From Limnephilus marmoratus (Eukaryota > Arthropoda > Insecta > Trichoptera > Limnephilidae): DNA of 64,000 nucleotides. The stretch lies in NCBI GenBank assembly GCA_917880885.1, contig OU862927.1:37661571-37725570 (forward strand), read 5' to 3'. Of the stretch, positions 55,035 through 64,000 are shown piece after piece. The position numbers and the translations under genes are program-made. Below the pieces are notes generated by a model. The model worked only from the letters and a program-made list of their open reading frames with translations. It did not search any database and was not told where the DNA came from. Within the stretch, counting starts at the first letter, position 1; every line of letters begins with the position of its first letter.

Positions 55035-55113
55035 GTAAGTTACCTCCGAAGGCTGTGTTGGGGGATGAAAGAAGGCTGACTTCAAAGCTCAGCGTCGTTA
55101 AGGAAGAATTCGG
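55035..55113 (+). CDS. Candidate internal host exon (79 nt)
   Basis: Flanked by a strong acceptor (CTTTTTGTTTCCAG) and a donor (GTAAAAG). One frame is open throughout: KLPPKAVLGDERRLTSKLSV, then VKEEF, with a split codon at each end. GC content is clearly higher than in the surrounding AT-rich sequence and the segment is not part of any repeat seen here. The peptide is charged, compact and protein-like, but I do not recognise the family. No neighbouring exon was found within the window, so the parent gene is unknown. Confidence 0.35.
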
Positions 55114-55414
55114 GTAAAAGTTTATATTTTTATTTTATTTTTTAAGGCTTCAGTTTTCCACTAAAAATACTTAACTTCCTTTGAAATTACCTGGGATGAA
55201 ACCTTTTTATGTTTAATTTATTATGATTACTTAACCCTGAGTGATTATTGTAAATAGGTATAAAATAAACAAGAAAACAGAATTTTAAAAATTTATTAAA
55301 TACCTGCTTTCATTTGAGTTTATCTATGTTAAATATCAACAGATTTTTAGTGAAACCTAATAATTTTTTATAAAAACATAATTCTAAGAACTTTTTAGCC
55401 TTCAGGTTAATTTT
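55114..55414. other. AT-rich; possible intron after the exon candidate
   Basis: No coding signal. Confidence 0.25.
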
Positions 55415-56035
55415 TTTTATTTTTTATTTATTTATTTAACGTCCAAAAGGCTTTTACATGTTTGGTGGCACAATTAATTCATGACAGATGATTTATTGAC
55501 AGATAAAGAAATAATAGAAATAAAATTAGATAAAAAAGCACACAAGACATAAAAATACAAAAATACAGCGATTTCATAGGTTTACAAAAATACAGATATG
55601 TTTACGAATAGTTTTGGAATAAGTTTTTTACAAGATCAACAAAATTCGCCTAGTTTATATTAAATACGTCAACATCACTTAAGTATTGATTTCCTATAGT
55701 GTGAAATCGTTGTATCGGAGAGTGGGCAATGTAGTTCCGCTTATGCATGCTACAGTAGAATAGTGTATTTTGTCGTGTAGTTACTGTCGGTATTCGTAAG
55801 TTTATGAGTTGCAGTAGTTCGCAACAGTCAAATTTAGAGTTAAGTATTTTGAATAAAAATGTAAAGTGTTGATGTTAATTTGTTTGCTTTTGGGAATAAC
55901 TCGTATACATCTCATAGAAATTATTGCATCTCTCTTACTATCACAGTGAAAAATATGATCTAAAAGGTGTTTGAAAGAGAAAATACATCGCTTTGTAGCA
56001 AAATCTAAAAGTTACTCACAAAAGAATTAAAAGAA
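55415..56035 (-). mobile_element. CR1-like LINE, 5'-truncated 3' end
   Basis: Minus strand, partly broken: FATKRCIFSFKHLLDHIFHC, then RDAIISMRCIRVIPKSKQIN, then FLFKILNSKFDCCELLQLIN and QNTLFYCSMHKRNYIAHSPI, with the C-terminal NQYLSDVDVFN. The 3' UTR ends ACATGTAAAAGCCTTTTGGA, then CGTTAAATAAATAAATAAA: a (degenerate) hairpin and AAAT tail like the other CR1-like copies. Confidence 0.65.
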
Positions 56036-56247
56036 AACCCGTTAATTTGTGTAGTGTTGTGTTCACACAATCAGGTTCTCCAACTCGTCTTGGAAGGAGA
56101 TTACTTCTTTGGAATAATAGAGTTCTTTATGTCAATCTGGATTTATTAATACTTCACGTATTACAAGTTGTGACTACGAGTATTCAACCTAGTTAGGAGC
56201 TAGCTGAATAGATCTGATTCCCACCATGTTTTGTGGGAGCTGCTTAA

Positions 56248-56685
56248 GGTTAAACGTCACGTACGTTATAATCTACGCATTCACAGATGGCGCCAATTAA
56301 ATTATTTTAGGTTTTTAATACTTTTTGCACGTTATGCTTTAAAATATTAAGTTAAATTAATTGTTTGCGAACGTACATATTTAATATGAATATAAATTAA
56401 TAGTTTTGTCCATATAAAAACCCAAATCTTTCAAGAAAGGCTGAAAAATACAATATAGGTTTGAGTCACCAACCCAAAATTGAATTTTTCAGCCTCTCTG
56501 GAAAGTTTAGGGTTTGATTATGGACAAAAATATTTATTTATATTCATATTAAATATGTGCGGGCGCAAACAATCAATTCACCTGAATATTTTAAAGCAGA
56601 ACGTGCCAAAAGTATTAAAAACCTAAAATAATTTAATGGGTGCCCTCTGTGAATGCATAGATTACAACGTACGTAACGTTTAACC
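56248..56685. mobile_element. Foldback element with TTAA target duplication
   Basis: 438 bp. The left end GGTTAAACGTCACGTACGTT and the right end, in reverse complement GGTTAAACGTTACGTACGTT, are nearly identical. The inverted identity runs ~205 bp (GCATTCACAGATGGCGCC, TTTTAGGTTTTTAATACTTT, ATATTTAATATGAATATAAA), leaving a ~35 bp loop. TTAA lies on each side (56244-56247, 56686-56689), the duplication made by piggyBac- and Kolobok-type transposases. No ORF. Confidence 0.8.
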
Positions 56686-56991
56686 TTAACCTCGGCCCTA
56701 CCCTCTGGAGCACCAACACATAACTAATCCAGTCGCCATCTAGCGGACTTTCGGCAAAGCTCTTAGCACTGAAAATATTAAAAATGAGACATCTTATTCA
56801 AAAATCAAAACAAAAGTAAAATCATTCTACCTCAGTAGAACGTGAAAGCAAATAATATTGTATGCAAATACCTAGATCGAATATTGATCAAATACCTAGA
56901 ATAATATTGTGTACAAGTCCATGGAAATTATTATCTTACATTGTATTCATAAACATTATTACAATTACTTTTTTTATAATAATTAGTATTC

Positions 56992-57298
56992 GATTTAAAT
57001 GTCCGGGTTAAATTTTCCCAACAGGAAAATCTAAACCCTTTCACACACTTCCCCAAGTGATCATCTAGTCAATCCACGCTATGCAATTGCACTATATAAG
57101 TAATATAAATACAAAACAATACAAGAACAACATGTCAACCTACTAGAGACCAAATGGGAAAATAATTCACTGACTCCAGATATTTTCATATCAGAGGGTT
57201 CGGCTCTGTGGAACTCCTAATTGAACCTATAAATCCTACTGATCCCTCAATATAAATATTTAAAAAATCTTTTGTAATCCTACATGTATTTAAAATGA
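56992..57298 (-). mobile_element. R2/Dong-type LINE, short 5'-truncated copy
   Basis: Same family, orientation and 3' end (GATTTAAATGTCCGGGTTAA on plus) as 29016-30590. It matches 29016-29337 with small indels and codes only for the last ~25 residues of the endonuclease region. Confidence 0.75.
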
Positions 57299-58175
57299 AG
57301 TATTATAATTAGTAATTACCACGTAAAACTTATTAGTATATAGTATTAATTAAATAGGAAAAATGAGAGATTTCTTACAATCAAACTGATAGATCAGTTT
57401 TGTAAGATTTGTAAGATAAAATATTGTATAATTACAAACTGAAATATACTTTAAAAAAACTGGCCTTTATGTGCGAATCTGGGAAGATTTTAACTAACTC
57501 ATATATCTAACATGTAGTTACTATCATTTCAACATACTAATGTGAATTGCCTTAAACAACAAAAAAAACTCAAACAAACACTTCACCAATCTTTACCCCA
57601 CCACACTAAAAAGGGCGAAACGCAATATAGCATCACAAAATAACTATTTTGTTGTGCAAATATTTACTTCAATTTATAACCAAAATACACAGAATGACTA
57701 TTTTCATACAAAACGGTGATTTATTATACAATATTGTCCAAAAATACAACCCCGGTGTTTGCTTCGCAATGCGTTTTGACGTTTTCCTGAAATCCATTGT
57801 TAATTTTTGGTTTGATATGAGCCATGTCGAAAAATATCCGCTGCTCACGCTGTCAAAAAAAAACAAACAAAAAATCCTGTAAAAATTTTAATTTACGGGA
57901 GTTTTTTCTCATTTTAATTCCGCGAACATTCGCTCCTGTATTTCATTAATTTTCACCAAAAAAATCGCCAGTATGAAAAAAACGTTCAACATAGACTGGG
58001 AAATTTGATAATACTAGCTTTGGTATAGATTTCATTAAATGAACCTGTGGTTTCTAGGAATTTAAAAATAAATGGTAATTAAAAATACTTGGAAACTTGT
58101 TGAGTTTTTATCACGGAATTTTTAAAAATATTTACCACTATGCACAATGAAAATATTTTGTTTTTTTACATTAAC
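57299..58175. other. No gene recognised
   Basis: AT-rich. Opposing 65-77 residue ORFs at 57649-57882 lack motifs. Confidence 0.3.
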
Positions 58176-58580
58176 GGCCGGCGTAGTCCAACGGAAAGGC
58201 TCTTGACTATCACTCCGAAGGTCGCGAGATCGAATCCTGGCGTGGAAAATAAATTTTATTTGAATAATTTGAGTTATTTCACAATTTATTAATTAAAAAT
58301 AATATATAGTATATTTGCGGCACGTTCCAGAGTGGAAGATACTCTCAGTATCACCCTGGTGTAAGATCATCATTCAGAATTGAAACGTTGCTTGAAATGG
58401 CTTTAGCCGTGTTTGGTGACCAGATCTGAATAGCCAGGTACTTCCCCACCTTCCTCTTCCCTATCTCCTTCCCCTCCCCACTACCTTCAGCCTCACAACA
58501 TACCCCAATCGGGGATGTCATAGTCCCACTGGCTCCAGACGGGAGCAGTTGGGACTCTTGTGCGGTATTCATGTAAAAAA
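58176..58580 (+). repeat. SINE family C, full-length reference copy
   Basis: Head GGCGTAGTCCAACGGAAAGG (A-box region) and GCGAGATCGAATCCTGGCGT (B box GATCGAATCC). Then TCACAATTTATTAATTAAAA, GTTCCAGAGTGGAAGATACT, CACCCTGGTGTAAGATCATC, CAGAATTGAAACGTTGCTTG, TTGGTGACCAGATCTGAATA, CAACATACCCCAATCGGGGA, GACGGGAGCAGTTGGGACTC, TTGTGCGGTATTCATGTAAA and an A run. A tRNA-derived SINE; RNA polymerase III would start at its head. Confidence 0.85.
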
Positions 58581-58581
58581 A

Positions 58582-59035
58582 AAAGCTCCACACATGAGGC
58601 CCTGAAGAAAACAATTTCTTTCAGTGCCTGTGTCATCTTTGGAGATGCTGGATGGAGGGTCTTTTTAAGGAAATAAAGTAGAAGAAGTTCTGAGACTTAG
58701 AAGTATGATGGGTGGGGTTCCATGCCAACTCAAAATGGCCTCAACTCAACACTTCTCTGAAAAGTCATTAAAAGCTTTGAAAAAAAAATTGAAAAATAGC
58801 CAATAACCTATAACCCTACCTAAATTATTTAACCAATTTTTTTAATGACTTTTCAAGGGAGGTGTTGAGTTCCAGGAGCGACAGACGTAAGAATCCATCC
58901 CTCCCACTGCGGTACAAGGCAATTGATCGAGAGATTCCGGCTGGAGAGATTAAAAGGTTTCCCTCAACCAGTCTCTCCCGATCCGGTCCGCCACGCAGTA
59001 GGTGGGCAAACAAATGAGCCGCCAAGACCTAGTGA
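58582..59035 (-). repeat. SINE-like family E, interrupted by a foldback
   Basis: Starts directly at the A run of the SINE C copy: AGCTCCACACATGAGGCCCT, then TGCCTGTGTCATCTTTGGAG, GATCCGGTCCGCCACGCAGT and GCCGCCAAGACCTAG. Split at 58753-58871. The 5' head is missing. Confidence 0.65.
58753..58871. mobile_element. Small foldback MITE inside family E
   Basis: AACTCAACACTTCTCTGAAA, AGTCATTAAAA is mirrored by TTTTTTTAATGACTTTTCAA, GGGAGGTGTTGAGTT. About 119 bp; the TSD is unclear. Confidence 0.6.
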
Positions 59036-59059
59036 AACTTTAAGTAACGTGTGATTTGT

Positions 59060-59300
59060 ATTATTTCACAATAGTATACGTAGATATTTACCTGATGAAA
59101 GACCACCATTTGAAATCGATACCTGCTTGAAATGGCTTTAGCCGTGTTAACGACCAGTTCAGAATAGCCAGGTATTTCCCCACCTTCACCTACCGCATCT
59201 CGTTTCCATCAACATATCAGCCTCACAATATACGCCAATAATTGCGGATGCCATTGTCTCACTGGCTCCAGACGGTTGAGACTCTTGTATTATTTATTCG
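59060..59300 (+). repeat. SINE family C, diverged, headless
   Basis: GCTTGAAATGGCTTTAGCCG, TTCAGAATAGCCAGGTATTT, CCCCACCTTC, GATGCCATTGTCTCACTGGC, TCCAGACGGTTGAGACTCTT. Confidence 0.6.
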
Positions 59301-59334
59301 GTACTCAACGTAAAAAATTCTCAATGCTCTCAAT

Positions 59335-59390
59335 TAAGAGGGTATTACCAGCGAAAACCAGAAATATGTCATTTTTATGTATTTATTTTT
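59335..59390 (-). repeat. Repeat family G, 3' fragment
   Basis: AGAGGGTATTACCAGCGAAA, ACCAGAAATATGTCATTTTT matches the end of 34435-35115 in reverse. Confidence 0.45.
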
Positions 59391-60092
59391 TTACAATATG
59401 TAAAAATAATATTTAAATAAAAAAATAATTAACAAAGCTTTGAAATGCGTACCTAAATTTCGAGATTAAATCCTGTAACGTTAAGTTGATTTTAAATGTT
59501 TACTTTTATGCTTTTCAGGAGTTTAAAAATTATCTGTTCGAGAAATTGTGGGAATTTATAAAATAGCTCTCAAGTTATATTTCAACGTTTTCACAAAATA
59601 TCGAAGGTTGACATTTCATACACCAATATTGATGGTTATGGAGCGTTTTCACAAATGCTCTCTCTATAAATTTTGACAATACCTTTTCAAAGTAAGATAG
59701 ATGATTCAAAAGGCTTTGTCCTCAATTCAAAAAGGCTTAATCTTCATTTTGAATATTCGTGTTACATTTTGAAGTATCCGGTTTATTCTGTTCAGAATCA
59801 TAAAACATAATGTCTTGCCATAGTTGTTTAAGTGACAAGAGACAATCATTCCCATCAGAAATGATAAGAAAATTATGATAGGTGGTACCTACCTATCTAT
59901 TAATTATTACAGATTTGTACAAACATACAAAGGAACAATTGCAAAGTTGTGTAGGTTTTTTTTCTCTTGTGTATTTAATTTAGAAAATTTTAATATTTTA
60001 CAGCTGCTAGAATATTTTATTGAAGAAGAAGATAACATTAATAATCTAAACGAAAATATGAACGGGAACCAGATACAGCAAAATAAAAAGAA
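59391..60092. other. No gene recognised
   Basis: AT-rich. Confidence 0.3.
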
Positions 60093-60124
60093 GACGGTCC
60101 CAACTGGGACTCGAACCCTGAACC
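60093..60124 (-). repeat. tRNA-like 3' half (SINE or tRNA pseudogene)
   Basis: Minus strand: AGGTTCAGGGTTCGAGTCCC, AGTTGGGACCGTC. This has a perfect B box (GGTTCGAGTCC) but the 5' half is missing; the LINE tail at 60125 cuts it. Not a functional tRNA. Confidence 0.5.
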
Positions 60125-60605
60125 TCTCGGCTAATTTATTTATTTATTATTTATTTATTAATTTACGGACAATAGTCCACTAAAAACATAATAAAAAAAA
60201 CAGAGATGACAGTGAAGGGAGAGCACATATAAATTAATAGCAATGATAATATAAAATGTAAAAAGTACATATAGAAGACACTACAAGTCAAAGCTTGAAG
60301 AAACATTTAAATATTGCGTATGGACTGCCGAAAGTCATTTAGTTTTACACCTTTTTACGTCTTTTCTACGTTTTTCTAAAGAAGAAATTTTTAAAATGTG
60401 TTCGATTTTATCATATAAGTACTCGCCTCTTTCAAGACCCAACCTCCAAGCAATTCCTCTTAGGAAACGATGTTGTACGGATTCGATGTGACAAATGTGG
60501 ACAGCATAGAAAGGAGACCAAATGACACTAGTATATTCTAGGTGAGGGCGAACCAGCGAACAGTAAAGAGTCTTACCGGGACGAACCGACGAATGCCTTT
60601 CCAAT
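60125..60605 (-). mobile_element. CR1-like LINE 3' end, same family as 1-505
   Basis: The coding remnant (60604-60335) reads VRPGKTLYCSLVRPHLEYTS, VIWSPFYAVHICHIESVQHR, LERGEYLYDKIEHILKISSL, EKRRKDVKRC. The 3' UTR has ACTTTCGGCAGTCCATACGC and ends GTGGACTATTGTCCGTAAAT and (AAAT)n. GGAC-TATT-GTCC forms the terminal hairpin. Confidence 0.75.
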
Positions 60606-60704
60606 TAAACCGTCATATTTATCAACCTCCTATTTAAAATTTCAGAATTAACAATTAAATGATTAATTTAATATTTTAGTAATCATTTATTTATTTACGC
60701 CCTT

Positions 60705-60795
60705 TTTTAAATATGAACACCGTGTAAGAGTCCTAACTGCTCCCAACCGTCTGCAGCCAGTGAGACTATGGCACCCCGATTGGGTCAGGTATGTT
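60705..60795 (-). repeat. SINE family C, 3' fragment
   Basis: AAGAGTCCTAACTGCTCCCA, CCAGTGAGACTATGGCACCC, CGATTGGGTCAGGTATGTT. Confidence 0.55.
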
Positions 60796-61020
60796 CTACA
60801 AAAATAATAATCAATTCAAAATTCAAAAAGGTTATTTTTTTTTTCAAATGATTTTCGTAAACTTGGTTTCATAGTACACTTTTATTTTTTCTGTAGTTAA
60901 TTTCTAAATTTGAACAAAGCTTTCGAACCGGTTTACTATGACAGCAAGGGAGACATGACGATTTCAGTAAGACATATATGAGCTGTTTCCAGCGAAACCT
61001 GCAGGCTGTAGTAGGCTTGT
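60796..61020. other. No gene recognised
   Basis: AT-rich. Confidence 0.3.
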
Positions 61021-61024
61021 TGAA

Positions 61025-61115
61025 AAAAATATCGATACCAAAATATATCGATATTTTTAGTTCGATATATCGATATTTAATGCTTCGATATATTGATGAA
61101 TTGATTTAAAATTCC
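61025..61115. repeat. Cluster of ATCGAT palindromes
   Basis: ATATCGATACC, ATATATCGATATTTTT, CGATATATCGATATTTAATG, CGATATATTGATG and ATATCGAAAAGG within 90 bp. GTCGATATATCGACATTTTT recurs at 63972-63991. It may be the terminal repeat of an unknown element or a transcription-factor-like site cluster. Confidence 0.4.
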
Positions 61116-61530
61116 AAATATCGAAAAGGTATAAAAAACTTTTTTTTTAATAAAAAGGTATAAAGAAACGAAAATTTATAAGTATCGTTTATAATTAAAA
61201 ATGTTAAATACATGACTTCGTTATACTTGCAAATTGTTTAACAAATTACATTTTACTGTTCGTTTACGGTCAATTTGCTGGCTTTTGATTTGGTTGGGTT
61301 GGCACCTCTGGAACTATGTCTGTCAATCTCAACCATATAGTGAGATAAATATTGGTTTGAATAAATAAAAAATATTGTTTATCATTGTCCTTGCCTTGAG
61401 ATAATTATTATTTGTATTTTTGAATGAAGCTATAACTTTGTGGTTATCCATTATAGATAAATAAAAAAAATTCAACTTTAGAAAAATGAAACAATACAAC
61501 TTTGTATAAACCACTTATATAATGTGCAAA

Positions 61531-61566
61531 TCCGACCGGTTTCGGAACAAATGTTCCTTCGTCAGG
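61531..61566 (-). ncRNA. Hammerhead-like core, inverted PLE terminus
   Basis: Minus: CCTGACGA, A, hairpin GGAAC-ATTT-GTTCC, GAAACCGGTCGGA. Same layout as the direct copy at 63510-63546; the loop differs by one base. Confidence 0.5.
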
Positions 61567-61682
61567 GAAAGCTTATACTAATTTGACAGTTTCGAACAAT
61601 GTTTTATTATGGTAGGGGTGGAGCTGTTGCTAGTTAATAATGGATTGGGTGGGTAGGTATTAAACACTCCACCTTCCATTCC

Positions 61683-62352
61683 ATGATACACCGCTTAGTA
61701 AATGTCCCAATGTCTAATAATAATTTCCTTTCTAAGCTTTCTATAATAAAACAAATTGCTATAAATAACGGATATGAACCAAAATTAATTGATAACATCC
61801 TAAATAAAAAACTTAGCAAAATTTCAAAAAATAAATATCTATACAATAATAATATTAATGATAAAGAATGGCGTAACATTTTGGAAATTAATAATTTTTC
61901 AGTTCAATGTTGCAAAAATCTCCCTTCTAATATTAAACCTGCGTTTTATACAAGAAATAATATCGCTAATTTTTTGAGAAATACTAAAGATAAAGACCAT
62001 AAATTGACTAATTCCGGAATATATAAACTAAAATGCAATGATTGTCCCTCATTTTATATTGGAAAAACAACTCGTAATTTTGAAATCAGAATCAAAGAAC
62101 ATTTAAGGTGTCTTAATAATAATAATTTTTATGAGTTCGCTAACCATATAATTGAAAATAACCATAGTTTTGAAAAAAAATACAGGGATAAATATTCTTC
62201 ATATTAATCATAAAGGAAAACGTTTAGATAACTTAGAAGTCTTGGAAATTAAAAAATCCCTCAAAAATAATAAATATATTATCAACAAACAAAAAATATT
62301 GTCATATAGCCCAATCATGGATTTGTTCCCCTACCCACCCACTCTGCACTAA
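61683..62352 (+). pseudogene. Penelope-like ORF, C-terminal half with GIY-YIG endonuclease
   Basis: The frame 61683-62207 starts inside the element's RT-endonuclease linker (FLSKLSIIKQIAINNGYEPK, then KEWRNILEINNFS and NIKPAFYTRNNIANFL). The nuclease is intact: SGIYKLKCNDCPSFYIGKTT, then RNFEIRIKEHLRCL and FANHIIENNHSF. After a slip in the A run at 62172-62179 the C-terminus continues in the next frame (NTGINILHINHKGKRLDNLE, VLEIKKSLKN) to 62352. The RT domain is absent. It matches the 12.2-12.7 kb copy in domain order and many residues but belongs to a different subfamily. Confidence 0.8.
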
Positions 62353-62364
62353 TACCTACCCACC

Positions 62365-63436
62365 CTATGTATTTATTTATTTATTTATTTGTACACGCCC
62401 AATTAGGGCTTTTACATATGATAAAATTAAAAATACATTTGTTATAATCAAAGAATTAAGAGATAACAATTAAATAAGTATCAAGTATAGATTTTTTAAC
62501 TTAAAACAAAAGAGTAAATTATAGGATACACATTCATATTCATTTAAAGAAGTGATTTTCTTGCAGCTTAAAAGCAACAGAATAAAATAAAGGATACACA
62601 TTCATATACATTCGACACATATTGAAAATTTATAAACATTTCAGATTTATCTAGATAGACATACAGATTGATTTAATGGAAATGTTTTTATAGGTTGATA
62701 GACTTTCAGTACCGTTGGTATTCATGTAATATTTATTCCCTGTACTGTGCAGTCGGTTCATTACTGAGTTTATTTCTGAATTGGTACCTGAATTGTTACA
62801 ATGGTAAGGTACAATCTGACGAACCGTTCTACTAGGCACATGAAAATTAATCAGCCTAAGGAGTTCAGGGGAGTCAAACATGTTATTAACAATTTTATAC
62901 AGAAAAAATTGATCAGTACATATTCTTCTTTCTTTTAATGTAGCGAGGTCCATAATTTTCAACAGTGACATGTAGCTAATATTTTCAATAGGAATTCCTA
63001 ATCTATAATTTATATTTCGTAAAAATTAATGTTGGATTCGCTCGATGGATTTTTCACGAATATTGTTAAATGGATTCCAAATGGTTGAGTTGAATTCTAA
63101 ATGACTTCTGACAATGGATGAATATAATATTTTTAAAGTTTTTGAATTTTTGAAATCTTTTGAAGTTCTTAAAATGAAACCCAGCATTTGCATCGCTTTA
63201 GTGGTTATATTATTAATGTGGGAGATAAATGATAATTTTGTGTCAAATATTATCCCCAGGTCTTTTATTTCGGGTACAGATACTAAGGCTTGATTGTTCA
63301 TCCTATATGTGAAAATCAATGGGTTATTCTTCCTATAAAATCTCATGACTTGACACTTTTTTACATTAAGGGTTAATTTATTTTGGATACACCAATCAGA
63401 AAAGCTAATGAGATTTGATTGTAAGAATAAGCTACA
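62365..63436 (-). mobile_element. CR1-like LINE nested in the PLE
   Basis: 5'-truncated LINE. The sense 3' end is ACATATGATAAAATTAAAAA side to AAAAGCCCTAATTGGGCGTG, then (AAAT)n at 62365-62390; GCCC-TAATT-GGGC is the terminal hairpin. It separates the PLE ORF from its 3' terminal repeat (CCCACCCTATG | CTCCACCCCTACC side). Confidence 0.75.
62651..63436 (-). pseudogene. LINE RT C-terminal region
   Basis: Minus strand from ~63436: FLQSNLISFSDWCIQNKLTL, then CQVMRFYRKNNPLIFTYRMN, EIKDLGIIFDTKLSFISHIN, MQMLGFILRTSKDFKNSKTL and LEFNSTIWNPFNNI. A stop/frame change near 63026-62971 is followed by LKERRICTDQFFLYKIVNNM, then INFHVPSRTVRQIVPY and a short tail. Relative of 23001-23660. The RT core and endonuclease are missing. 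Confidence 0.75.
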
Positions 63437-63509
63437 CTATTAACTAGCAACAGCTCCACCCCTACCATAATAAAACATTGTTCGAAACTGTCAAATTAGT
63501 ATAAGCTTT

Positions 63510-63546
63510 CCCTGACGAAGGAACGTTTGTTCCGAAACCGGTCGGA
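63510..63546 (+). ncRNA. Hammerhead-like core, direct PLE terminus
   Basis: CCTGACGA, A, hairpin GGAAC-GTTT-GTTCC, GAAACCGGTCGG. All core boxes present with the extra A after CTGACGA. Confidence 0.5.
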
Positions 63547-63745
63547 TTTGCGCATCATATAAGTGGTTTATACAAAGTTGTATTGTTTAATTTTTCTATA
63601 ATGGATAACCACAAATTAATAGCTACATTCATGGGAACAATGTTTTATTATGGTAGAGTGGGTGGGTAATAAACTGCTCCACCCCTACCATAATAAAACA
63701 CTGTTCCCATCCATATTTCGAAACTGTCAAATTAGTATACGCTTG

Positions 63746-63781
63746 CCCAGAAGAAGGAACGTTTGTTCTGAAACCGGTCGG
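63746..63781 (+). ncRNA. Degenerate hammerhead-like core, second PLE terminus
   Basis: CCAGAAGA for CCTGACGA and TTCTGAAAC for TTCCGAAAC: both boxes carry mutations, so it is probably inactive. Confidence 0.4.
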
Positions 63782-63840
63782 ATTTACTCATTATATAAGT
63801 GGTTCAAACAAAGTTGAATTGTTTTGTTTATCTTTAATTA

Positions 63841-64000
63841 TTATTTGATTTATTAGTTAATTATTATGGTATAATGAAAATAATGGTATGTTTATGGTAT
63901 TTATTTAATGTGAGATGATTGAGCTAGATTAGGAGAGCTTTTTAAAGTGCCAATATTATTTTTCATATCATGTCGATATATCGACATTTTTTATTAAAAC
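63841..64000. other. No gene recognised
   Basis: AT-rich; ends with the palindrome GTCGATATATCGAC (63972-63985), related to the 61.0 kb cluster. Confidence 0.3.

Larger units (their letters stand above)
61375..63840 (+). mobile_element. Penelope-like element with inverted and direct terminal repeats, split by a LINE
   Basis: The order is an inverted terminal repeat (about 61375-61640, minus), PLE ORF (61683-62352, plus), nested LINE (62365-63436, minus), a direct terminal repeat (63441-63630, plus) and a partial second one (63655-63840, plus). Terminal-repeat landmarks: CTCCACCCCTACCATAATAA, CGAAACTGTCAAATTAGTAT, AAACCGGTCGGATTTG, ATATAAGTGGTTTATACAAA. Mixed inverted and direct terminal repeats are typical of PLEs. 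Each carries a hammerhead-like core. Confidence 0.75.

Noticed and set aside
58176..58250. tRNA genes (also 43730-43797, 35367-35440, 32205-32258, 60093-60124)
   Set aside because: A and B boxes are present but no complete cloverleaf with acceptor stem; each continues into a SINE body or is truncated.

Overview
This window looks like a gene-poor, AT-rich piece of an arthropod (most likely insect) nuclear genome. It has no operons, no ribosome-binding-site-led genes and no long intact ORF. Instead it is a dense patchwork of decayed transposable elements: LINEs of at least four kinds, Penelope-like elements (PLEs), tRNA-derived SINEs, Helitron-like short repeats, and DNA transposons or MITEs with readable terminal inverted repeats (TIRs) and target-site duplications (TSDs). 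I assign no species. All calls come from reading the sequence by eye; no database search was run.

Layout. 1-5 kb: a LINE 3' end, two Helitron-like repeats, SINEs. 5.5-9.4 kb: several minus-strand LINE pieces, including a PHD-finger ORF1 and a separate reverse-transcriptase (RT) piece. 10.5-14.4 kb: a ~0.3 kb tandem repeat interrupted by a 0.58 kb palindrome, a PIF/Harbinger-type MITE and a PLE. 15-22 kb: SINEs, small foldbacks, an RTE LINE tail. 22.6-25.7 kb: the most complete LINE (endonuclease + RT). 28.3-33.9 kb: a hAT-like element with other elements nested inside it. 37.8-38.1 kb: a Transib/RAG1-like transposase remnant. 39.05-39.8 kb: an internally deleted Harbinger element. 43.0-44.4 kb: inverted minisatellite arrays around a Mutator-like MITE and SINEs. 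44.8-48 kb: copies of a long non-coding repeat (family G). 50-56 kb: five more LINE, Helitron-like and short-repeat pieces. 56.2-56.7 kb: a foldback with TTAA TSDs. 58-60 kb: full-length SINEs. 61.4-63.8 kb: a PLE with inverted and direct terminal repeats, split by a LINE.

How the parts relate. LINE RTs presumably mobilised the SINEs; one SINE family (E) seems to share its 3' tail with a LINE fragment here. PLE terminal repeats carry hammerhead-ribozyme-like cores. Several LINE families with different sequences end in a small hairpin plus an (AAAT)n tail, with compensatory changes in the stem. Host coding potential is limited to two weak single-exon candidates (55035-55113 plus strand, 41384-41446 minus strand).

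Repeat family names used below: B = ~0.3 kb tandem repeat; C = tRNA-headed SINE of ~410 bp; D = second tRNA-headed SINE; E = ~450 bp SINE-like repeat; F = short repeat with a GAT-rich tail; G = ~0.7 kb AT-rich non-coding repeat.
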